DNA of 37,255 nucleotides, taken from contig JAAPAO010000349.1 of NCBI GenBank assembly GCA_013115145.1, positions 1-37,255 of the forward strand, written 5' to 3'. This stretch comes from Perkinsus chesapeaki. Its lineage: Eukaryota > Perkinsozoa > Perkinsida > Perkinsidae. Positions 30,034 through 37,255 of the stretch are shown here, one piece after another (positions within the stretch are counted from its first letter, which is position 1; each line of letters begins with the position of its first letter). The notes below the pieces were generated by a model that saw only the letters and a list, made by a program, of their open reading frames with translations, searched no databases and was not told the origin of the DNA. The translations under genes were made by a program, and so were the position numbers.

Positions 30034-30527
30034 AGCACACTTTTTTACATGGACCCGACAACTACACACTAGTTTTCTATACGCGGTGTTGAATAGCAAT
30101 CGCATTTTACTTTCTGGGTCATTCCCGTATTCTCAAAATGGTTGTGTTTGGTAGTTGGGGTGAGAAAGCATTAAAATGCAACATGAATAGTGGCAAGATT
30201 ACAAGTTGTAATTTAGAAAGAGTAATATTACCGATGGACCATTCCGTTTGTTCACCCATTGACAATAATTTAACATATTATTGTACATCGATTGCAGCAG
30301 TACATCGCCGCGTAAGCATGTATTTCAGTTGTGTTCGGAGGCTATGTCGTTGGAGGGATATTGGAATGTGATAATCTGTATGTGCCCACCAACACGTGTT
30401 GATGGGAGTTTTGGCACCCTCAGGTTTGTCGGTATTAATGAGTGTATTCTCTTTGTCAGAGTTGAACCTGCAATCGCTTGTCGTATATATCTCAGTATTA
30501 ATTTATTTGTCAGTTCTTGGTAGCCGA
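30034..30527. other. Intergenic, calreticulin to methyltransferase
   Basis: No exon is supported. The methyltransferase frame stays open back to 30396, but that part is hydrophobic and poor in charged residues, unlike the rest. TTATTTGTCAG, ending at 30512, could be a leader or intron acceptor just before the ATG at 30528. Confidence 0.5.
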
Positions 30528-31928
30528 ATGGTATCGTCACAGTCCCCCTCTACGTCAGTGTCCCTTGGGGAAGTAGTGGTCCTCCAACGTCGACTGCATT
30601 ATCGTCGTATGATGTTCCTCAGCTGTGCACTGCCGGCATCGGGCTCGACCGGTTATCAATTCAAGACTGTCCTGTTGAAGTCACCCACGTTGAATAACCA
30701 TACAGATGTCTGCGAGAATTACGCCGATTTCTGCCATACAGTTCGCCCGGGCGACTGCGTGAGGTTGGAGGGCTGGCCGGAGGACGAGTCTCGGAATGAG
30801 TGCAGTTTCGTGGTGGCTCGATGGGAAATGGTCGAGCCTGGCATACGCGGGAAGATGCAGATGTTCGCACTGGAAGATTCTTGGCCGACTAGAGACGTTT
30901 CCTTCATTGAATTACCTCAGTTGGTGCTGCAGTGCCAAGTAGGTTACGAGGAGCGTTTGGTCGACTACATTACCAACGAATATGGTGGAGCTTGTCGATG
31001 CTCTTGGACGCCCCTCTGTGCTGTTGGCGAAAGGACGCTGTTGGTTGGTAAAGACTCAAAGCTGAATGATTGGCAAACTGTCGTTGGGGACATCAACTTG
31101 TGTCACGTTCTCAAGAGGCTTTACACTAACCTCACTGAGGTTGCCACGAGCGTTAAGGGTGCCGCGGAGCTCCTCGGCAAGATGACAGACGGCGTGCTTC
31201 GACTACAGACGTTCCCCAGTAAATATCAAAAGACGATCGCGGACCTTCTTCCGGAGGGAAAATGTCATCCGCGAAACTACACTCATGTCGGGCAAGTTGT
31301 CTACGTCGACGGAATCTACCTGGTTGGTGTTGCCGAGCCAGATGAATGCTACATTGGTAACATCCAAGAGGCTCCTAATGCAAGGCTTACTGATAGCATT
31401 TGTAAGGCCGAGTACAAGCTAGCTGAGGGCTTCAGACGCTTCGGTTACCAACTCGGCAACGAGGCCAGCTCCATGGTCGCTATTGATGTCGGTGCGAGCC
31501 CCGGTGGATGGAGCCGATTCCTGTACAAGGAAGGTGTTGGCAGGGTCATAGCGGTTGATAACGGAGAGGTTGACTGTAGCGATTCAGAAGGGAAAATTGA
31601 GCATTGGGAAATGCTCGGACAAGAAGCGATAGATACTCTCCTTAAGGACGACAAGAACGAAGGCCTTCTCGATGTCTACGTATGTGACGCAAATATCCCC
31701 CCACCAGACAGCCTGGCGATGCTGAGGCAGGCGGCCCCGTTGATGAAACGTGGAGCGTTCGTTGTTGTAACTTTCAAGAATCCTTATAAACGTAAAAGAG
31801 ACTGGTACGAAGCAAAAAAGGTGAGTTTTGCTGACTTCTCGACAATGTGCGACGCCGTGACGGAAGTACATCTTTTGGCCAACACTCCCAATGAGACTAC
31901 TGTTGGTGGGCGGTGGAAGGGGCAATAA
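30528..31928 (+). CDS. FtsJ-type RNA 2'-O-methyltransferase, RlmM-like, with N-terminal OB-like domain
   Basis: SAM-dependent methyltransferase predicted to 2'-O-methylate RNA, 466 residues in one exon. I chose the ATG at 30528 (MVSSQSPST) because upstream sequence lacks coding character and an AG acceptor lies just before it. The N-terminal region (roughly residues 14-115) looks like an OB fold, with GDCVRLEGWPEDE and SFVVARWEMVE as strand-like segments. The C-terminal domain carries KAEYKLAEGFRRF, then the SAM loop AIDVGASPGGWSRFL (near residue 321), VIAVDNG, YVCDAN, VVVTFKNP and NTPNETTVGGRWK. K, D, K and E at these places fit the catalytic tetrad of RrmJ/FtsJ enzymes, and the layout is closest to bacterial RlmM (23S rRNA C2498). 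The actual target RNA and compartment are unknown. Confidence 0.87.
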   Translation: MVSSQSPSTSVSLGEVVVLQRRLHYRRMMFLSCALPASGSTGYQFKTVLLKSPTLNNHTDVCENYADFCHTVRPGDCVRLEGWPEDESRNECSFVVARWEMVEPGIRGKMQMFALEDSWPTRDVSFIELPQLVLQCQVGYEERLVDYITNEYGGACRCSWTPLCAVGERTLLVGKDSKLNDWQTVVGDINLCHVLKRLYTNLTEVATSVKGAAELLGKMTDGVLRLQTFPSKYQKTIADLLPEGKCHPRNYTHVGQVVYVDGIYLVGVAEPDECYIGNIQEAPNARLTDSICKAEYKLAEGFRRFGYQLGNEASSMVAIDVGASPGGWSRFLYKEGVGRVIAVDNGEVDCSDSEGKIEHWEMLGQEAIDTLLKDDKNEGLLDVYVCDANIPPPDSLAMLRQAAPLMKRGAFVVVTFKNPYKRKRDWYEAKKVSFADFSTMCDAVTEVHLLANTPNETTVGGRWKGQ

Positions 31929-33097
31929 TGTTCATAATAATACTCACGTTTGTTCCTTGTTTGATATAGTTGAACGGTTTCTCCTTCCAGAAGGCAGTTG
32001 TGTTGTTAAAAGATTCTCGTTGAGAGTCGCAGTTATTTGAATCATTCCCCTATTCGGGGCTCTAGTAGTAACGCCACACCCCAGTGGAGCAGTAGGATGT
32101 TGATAAAGAATGCAAGCTTAGTAGAGTACAAGACCAAACACGCATCCAACTGCCCTATCAAGACAGAATTGAAACGAAAACATATTTTTAATATCTACAT
32201 TGTCCAACGTCAACGCCTACGTTACAACATATATTCTATCGTACGCTACGTTGCGAAGGAATCTGTCACCGAGGTGATATAGGAATGAACGTGATGATAT
32301 TGGAACAGCCACGAGATGAGCATTTCTACGGATGCTTGTGATCTTACCTTGACCATAATCATTATAATCATTGATAACTTAACAACAACGGAAACGAATC
32401 CTTCGGCGGCGCAGAGGATTCTTACGATTGAGCAGCGTCGCTCACCGAGAGTACATTCATACATACGTAGATGGACATGAAGCATCATTTAGCGGTCCTC
32501 CATCCCGTGAAAAATCCAGCTTTTTGGAGTCTTTAGAGACTCCAAGACTCAGTGCCAATAGCCGAGAACATATTAATGCAATGCGCAATGAACCAGTGAA
32601 GCTGCTGGAAATACTCACAATGTGAGTATTTGTATGTGCATTGTATGTGAGTCTCACAATGCGGCGACGCATTGAATGCGCAACTCATCTTAGCAACCCG
32701 AGTTTTTTGACATCCTCCATACACGGTGAGTATATCGTCCAAGTTTCAGAGCAGTAGAGAAACTGGAGCAATCGTGCTAGAACTGAGATCTAGCACGATC
32801 TGAGATCTGTACGTAGATCTTAGATCTCCGCAACGTACAAATCACACAAGAAGCGAGCAGAATTCATCTTTTTGTGAGGGACCCTGGCATTGTTTACTCC
32901 TGATACCATCCTCTCCCGTTGCCTGCTTTTCGTTCATCAGGGATCCTAATCAACGATGGATACAAGGCGGAAAGGATGTCAACGGGGGCTTTATTTCGCA
33001 AGGGGGGTTAGTTGTGCCTGCGTGTACAATGGAGCCGGCGGTGGCGCACAAAGAACAACAACCACAACATCGATGCCTAGCTAGTTGAAAGAAAAGT
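31929..33097. other. Non-coding region with short perfect hairpins
   Basis: No convincing exon on either strand. Perfect inverted repeats: 32524-32545 (9-bp stem, TTAG spacer), 32611-32629 (9 bp), 32657-32674 (CAATGCG / CGCATTG) and 32771-32799 (11-bp stem, 7-nt spacer). Confidence 0.6.
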
Positions 33098-33301
33098 ATG
33101 AAAGTTTTTGGCTTCGCCACCCTCTCCACCATGTTTTTATACGCCCCGAGTATAATGCTCGCGCAAGGCCCTGTACTAAAGGCTAATATCTGTAACAAGA
33201 ACCTTGTTCACAGTAGCAGATTAGGCTTTGTACGAGCATATCCCTCCTATAGTGCCGATATTCTCGGATGGCCTTCTGGCTTAGTTTGCGAAGCGCAATA
33301 G
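33098..33301 (+). CDS. Possible small secreted protein
   Basis: A 67-codon frame whose N terminus (MKVFGFATLSTMFLYAPSI then MLAQ) looks like a cleavable signal peptide: a basic residue, a hydrophobic core, then A-x-A-type small residues. The mature part would be about 45 residues with two Cys (NICNKN and GLVCEAQ) and no recognised domain. No splice evidence was seen. It lies upstream of the protease gene on the same strand. It could also be a chance frame or the first exon of a longer gene. Confidence 0.35.
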   Translation: MKVFGFATLSTMFLYAPSIMLAQGPVLKANICNKNLVHSSRLGFVRAYPSYSADILGWPSGLVCEAQ

Positions 33302-33339
33302 CGGAATAGCCCTTGGCAGAATTTTCTCCCAGTGAGGAA

Positions 33340-33485
33340 GTCCTTGGGGATCCCAAGTCGGGGTCATTCAAAAATGACCTGGTTTGGCCGGTTGTGGAGC
33401 GGCTCCACTGGAGCCTCCAGTCTGGAGGCACAAAATATCCAGTATTAGCAGAAAGCGGCATCCTTCGGGGCGAAGTATCCCGGCC
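33340..33485. repeat. Run of perfect short hairpins
   Basis: Consecutive inverted repeats: CTTGGG/CCCAAG at 33343-33357, GGTCATT/AATGACC at 33362-33379, GGCTCC/GGAGCC at 33401-33415, CCTCCAG/CTGGAGG at 33414-33428, and CTTCG/CGAAG near 33465-33477. Spacers are 1-4 nt. Confidence 0.85.
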
Positions 33486-34353
33486 AACGCCTACTCGACA
33501 GTTGGAGAACCTGTGCAGAAGATGATATGTTCCCTGAGTACATCACACACACAATGCACGCGTAACTCGCCGCGAGCCCTTCGTTTAGGGGCCATTCATT
33601 CCCGATTCCTCCCCTTTGGCGCGGCGCCACAATTACTGTGGAAGGAAGTTCCTGTATGTTTTCCATTTGAACCGTTTATAGCTGCATGCCTGCTGTATTA
33701 CATGTGAATCGATTCGGCCCGGCTACACGGCGTTGTTAGTCTCCACATTCGCCTGTTGTTGAAGTCATTCACAGGCGTGGTGCTTTTTTTGTGTGTGTGT
33801 GCGTACTACGCACGCGCACAGTGTGAGTCACGCTGAAAGCTTTGCCGAAATATTTGACCACTGCTATGTTGCAGGCGGGCAATTTCATCCAAGTTTGCAA
33901 GTTGTGCCATGGTTGGCCGACGTGATGTGAGATGGGAAAGATTTCAGTTTTCGTCTTACCGTTCATACCCACGCTTTCCAAATCCGTGAAAGATCGATAT
34001 ACTCGGTAATACCGATTTTAAGATGTTGAAATCCTTTAGTGATTTGTTCAGCCAGTCTAAATTAGCCTTGTCAAGAAGCTAAGAAACTCTTCATGAAGAT
34101 TCCCTTGAAGGATTGTAAACATTTGCCCTCTGTGTAGCTCGGGTCTAGCTTGTACATGGATTCTTATACAGTACGAGTATCGAGTCGAATAATACAGTGT
34201 GAATATCGCAGTGAGATATCCTATATGCGACATAACTCTGTCACTGTGAGCTTACGTGACAGGATCTCTGTCGCAGATTCTCTGACTGTTTGTGGCAGTT
34301 CCACCCCACTCAGAGTATTGACTTGACCTGCTCTCAGAGTTGCTTATTGTTAG
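33486..34353. other. Intergenic region before the protease gene
   Basis: No exon supported. There is a GT-rich run near 33790-33805. Perfect inverted repeat arms CTGTCAC / GTGACAG occur at 34240-34265. An AG acceptor (ATTGTTAG) directly precedes the protease ATG. Confidence 0.5.
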
Positions 34354-35457
34354 ATGGCTAAGTCTACCTCGGTCTGTGTCGTGGCACTGCTATTCGTATC
34401 TTGTTGGGGTGCCTCTATTCTTAGGGTGCCTTTGAAGATATGCACAGTTGATCCTGCAGCTCAAGGGCGAGGCTTGGTTGGTGAAATGTCTGTAGATGGC
34501 GAGAAGCGACCTGCTATAGTGGATACCGCATCCCCCTTCCTCTCATTTGTTTGGAAATATTGGTACGAGAAGATACGCCGCAGAAGGTGTGCAGACGTAA
34601 TCTTTGGCTGCTATGATTGTGATCCCAAGGTATGTCCCAAGAAAGATACAAAAACCTTCTCCTTTGCGGATGGCTCAGCTGCAACTCTTTTCTCGCATAA
34701 GGGTAAAGTCACTTTCGAGGGGAAGCCCGATGTCGAGGGTATAATATTCGGACTGATATCAGACTACAAGTTCGCCCGAGAATCCGTTCCTCGTGCTATA
34801 CTGGGCCTGGGGTTTCCTAGGGCTTCTGCTGCACCATATGTGCCATTGGTTAACCAACTTCTTGCACAGCCTCCCTCTAGAAGGCTTATCGACAGCCCAT
34901 CCTTCTCGATGTATATTAAAGAAAGTGACTCAACCGGGGAGCTTATCCTCGGTGGGGTTGATCCTCAGAAGTATGTCAGTCCCATGCTGTTTACGCCTAT
35001 TTTGAGCCCCACGATGTTTGTTACGAAACTAGCTGGTGTAAAGGTCATGGATGACGAAAAACGTGTACTCGCGGACGCTGAGTTTGATACTGGTGCCGAT
35101 GGAATCTTTATGGATGCCAAATCTTTAGAGGATTTGATAAAGAGTATCAAAGCCAAAGCTACAAGACCAGTTAACATTTATAAAATTGGAAGGGAATATC
35201 AAATTGATTGTGGACAAATGGACTATCTACCGCCGGTCACCTTACTATTCAAGGGAGATACACCTCCTGAAGAAATAGAGTTGGAGATCAAAGGAGCTAA
35301 CTATGTGGAGTTTTGGACTCAGCCGGTCTCCAAGTGCGTTTTGTTGTTCTTTGAAGATGATTCTGGCACATGGTCCATCGGCTACAACGTCCTTGTTGGT
35401 CATTATCTTTTCTATGATGTAGAGCGTAAACGTGCGGGTATAGCCAAGGCTAAGTAG
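34354..35457 (+). CDS. Secreted pepsin-like aspartyl protease (A1), atypical active site
   Basis: Single-exon gene, 367 residues, close to the size of pepsin-like proteases without a long propeptide. An N-terminal signal peptide (residues 1 to about 20, ALLFVSCWGAS) sends it into the secretory pathway. The first catalytic motif reads AIVDTAS (Asp57-Thr-Ala-Ser) where the family has DTG-S. The second is canonical, AEFDTGADG (Asp245-Thr-Gly). The flap region reads FSFADGSAATLF and lacks the usual Tyr-Gly. GELILGGVD (residues 195-203) and the terminal SIGYNVLVGHYLFYDV with GIAKA match the A1 C-terminal lobe. Both catalytic Asp residues are present, so activity is possible but altered; an inactive homologue is the alternative. 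The start was chosen because the ATG opens the signal peptide and follows an AG acceptor. Confidence 0.92.
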   Translation: MAKSTSVCVVALLFVSCWGASILRVPLKICTVDPAAQGRGLVGEMSVDGEKRPAIVDTASPFLSFVWKYWYEKIRRRRCADVIFGCYDCDPKVCPKKDTKTFSFADGSAATLFSHKGKVTFEGKPDVEGIIFGLISDYKFARESVPRAILGLGFPRASAAPYVPLVNQLLAQPPSRRLIDSPSFSMYIKESDSTGELILGGVDPQKYVSPMLFTPILSPTMFVTKLAGVKVMDDEKRVLADAEFDTGADGIFMDAKSLEDLIKSIKAKATRPVNIYKIGREYQIDCGQMDYLPPVTLLFKGDTPPEEIELEIKGANYVEFWTQPVSKCVLLFFEDDSGTWSIGYNVLVGHYLFYDVERKRAGIAKAK

Positions 35458-36946
35458 AGATTCTGCTGTGAACTATTCGATGTGATTTTTCATCTCATCA
35501 TTCATATAAATGATAGAAAGGGTATAGTTGTATTGACGAATCAATTTTACCGTTATTCACTGTTTTGTTGTCATTCCATACATTGAAAAGTCAGTCAGTC
35601 TGGGCTAGACCGCCTGGCTGAATGACTTGCGGCCCGCAAGTTGCGGGGGATGGCTCTGTAGTTCATGTGAGGTCACCAAGAGTTGCTTTTCATCACTACC
35701 TCATTTCGTATTACGGAATTGTACGATCGGCTGGCAACTGGAGGGTACTAATAAGACTACGGATAGTGAGATAAAATGAATGAATGTACGACATTGAATA
35801 GACTGAAGCGGGGGTGTCCACCTAGTAGCCTCGGTCCTACAGAGTACTGACAATACAGTACTGCAAAAAGCAGTTTTCCATTGGGACTACGAGGGAGGCT
35901 TCTTTCCCAACAAGCACGAGAGAGCTAAGATTTTAGCTCTCCGTGAGGGTCCTTCAGGGTCCGTACTGCGCTCAAGAGGGTCTGTACTTGCCAGGCAATG
36001 CACATTTCCCTACACTTTTGTAGTAGCAAAAGTGTAATACATGAACTTCGCACTTAGGAACATCAATCTCGCATGGACAGGCGAAACCTGGCGCTCCGAA
36101 TCACTACGGGAACAAGGCCGCATTAGATTAATACTATTAGTATTGACACTGCCAATTTGGAAGTACTGGTTAAAAATCCTTGAAGGATTTTGGAAGTTCC
36201 TAACTCTGGAATTCCTAAAATTCCTGACTTTTAAATCCAAAGGAAGTTCCTTTTCCCAAGGCCTCACCAGCTGACTCCTTGATCACCACAAAGACCACTG
36301 TAGCGCTCCGCGTTGAAACAACAAAGCCTCAGACAGCTGAACAGAGATTCTGATGTCACATGAGTGATGTGCTGTTGTAGAATGCACATGGTTGGAATTG
36401 TGCACTTTTCATATTGAAATCTAGCGGACATGGGCTTTTGAGTGCACCAACGTCGGCCACGTCGTTTCGCAACGTATTTTCCAAGAGCACGTCCCCTGCG
36501 CAGCTTAGAAGGTTAATCAGAACACGACGAGTGAAATAGATGAATAGGGCTCGCTCGTTAATCAGATGGGGCAGTGTTGTATTTTTGCACGATTCCATTT
36601 AATGCCAGAGACACCTCCTGACTTCCGCTGAACGAAATACTTCAGCTACGGAACGAACAATTGCCCTACTTGAATCAACCACTATGTAGCGCGGCTAAGG
36701 GACACAGCCACCTGACAAACCGGTCAGCCTTTCCATCAAATATCGTGCCATTCTCAGAAGAAACGTCACAGCGCGCTGGTCTTCGCGCAAAACGGGGACT
36801 CCGAAGGGAGTCCCTTCGAAGCACAAGGGACTCCCTTGAAGGGAGCTACGCTCCACCCTAGCTTGCCATCGTGCTGTGCCGTTTGGAAAGTAGCAGAAAC
36901 CTGAAGCAGGGTCCATGGGCCCCGACATGGTTTGAAGTGACCGTCT
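35458..36946. other. Non-coding region dense in hairpins
   Basis: No exon supported. Perfect inverted repeats: CTTGCGG/CCGCAAG near 35626-35640; AGAGCTAA/TTAGCTCT at 35921-35940; TACACTTTTG/CAAAAGTGTA at 36011-36036; AATACTA/TAGTATT at 36130-36144; AAAATCCTT/AAGGATTTT at 36173-36191; GGGACTCC/GGAGTCCC at 36795-36814, followed by a further GGGACTCCC copy. Confidence 0.7.
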
Positions 36947-37255
36947 ATGGCCAAGTTTAGGCCACTGCTGGATGTTATGCAGTTGTATGTACTTATGATT
37001 CCAACACTACTGGTTGTTACGATTGTGCAGTGGCTTTGCCGCCGCTCTCCCCATGGCCGCCCGAACCGACTCAGTTGCCAGCAGTGCTGGCCCAGCTCGA
37101 AGGTGGAAAAACAGTTCAGCAGGATACTGGAAGCTTATATCGAGGATATCAGCCGTCACACGGAAATTCCTTCAGACAGTGCGTGTCATGTGTCGCTGAA
37201 TGCATCCCCGATTCCAGAGGTTCCGGAGTTACGTCGTCTGACTTCGAGCTCTATC
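36947..37255 (+). CDS. Signal-anchored or secreted protein, truncated by window end
   Basis: Open from ATG 36947 (first Met after a TGA at 36938) to the last base, 103 codons with no stop. MAKFRPLLDV is followed by a hydrophobic span, LYVLMIPTLLVVTIVQWLC, and then basic RRSPHGRPNR, a pattern for a signal anchor or uncleaved signal. The rest has LSCQQCWPSSKVEKQF, then an amphipathic SRILEAYIEDISRHTE. No family recognised from this part. It is on the same strand as the protease gene upstream. Confidence 0.5.
   Translation, partial: MAKFRPLLDVMQLYVLMIPTLLVVTIVQWLCRRSPHGRPNRLSCQQCWPSSKVEKQFSRILEAYIEDISRHTEIPSDSACHVSLNASPIPEVPELRRLTSSSI

Noticed and set aside
31584-31925. 113-codon minus-strand frame
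   Set aside because: Antisense of the methyltransferase catalytic domain.

Overview
The window looks like nuclear DNA of a unicellular eukaryote with intron-rich, tightly packed genes. Introns are GT-AG and often only 32-57 nt, intergenic gaps can be as small as 51-170 bp, and coding exons are richer in GC than the AT-rich introns. The gene content (a single-exon secreted pepsin-like protease with odd active sites, calreticulin, actin-capping protein, BCAT and a Na+/H+ exchanger) would fit an alveolate, and I lean towards a Perkinsus-type protist. That placement is an inference and was not tested by any search. Many gene models below are longer than any single open reading frame. I assembled them by joining exons whose splice phases and family alignments agree.

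Layout. Left block, all minus strand: a CPA1-type Na+/H+ exchanger (about 2189 down to 539, 3' part not resolved); an unresolved multi-exon gene (about 6502 to 4089); and a branched-chain aminotransferase (11894 to 6840, 14 exons found, the exon with the PLP lysine not located). At 11895-12311 transcription switches direction. From there everything is on the plus strand: F-actin capping protein alpha (12312-15501, 10 exons, 286 aa, the same length as animal CapZ alpha); a saccharopine-dehydrogenase-like oxidoreductase (15671-20719) whose third intron holds an antisense, decayed hAT transposon; a helical protein of unknown family (20905-24074); a small RING-H2 protein (24126-25203); a poorly resolved stretch (25.2-28.2 kb); calreticulin (28218-30033, 10 exons); an OB-fold/RlmM-like FtsJ-type methyltransferase (30528-31928); a possible small secreted protein (33098-33301); a secreted pepsin-like aspartyl protease (34354-35457); and a membrane or secreted protein running off the right edge (36947 on).

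Most notable observations: (1) a 54-nt BCAT intron that is almost entirely the 3' half of a tRNA gene, with the T-run after the tRNA serving as the pyrimidine tract before AG, and a second BCAT intron whose 3' end is also a tRNA-like sequence, so tRNA fragments may be giving rise to introns here; (2) an otherwise intact saccharopine-dehydrogenase-like gene with an in-frame TGA exactly at the central glycine of the Rossmann motif; (3) dense short perfect hairpins across roughly 32.5-36.8 kb; (4) an aspartyl protease with DTA instead of DTG at its first catalytic motif. The genes do not form one pathway. They are housekeeping and secretory genes arranged in two unidirectional blocks.
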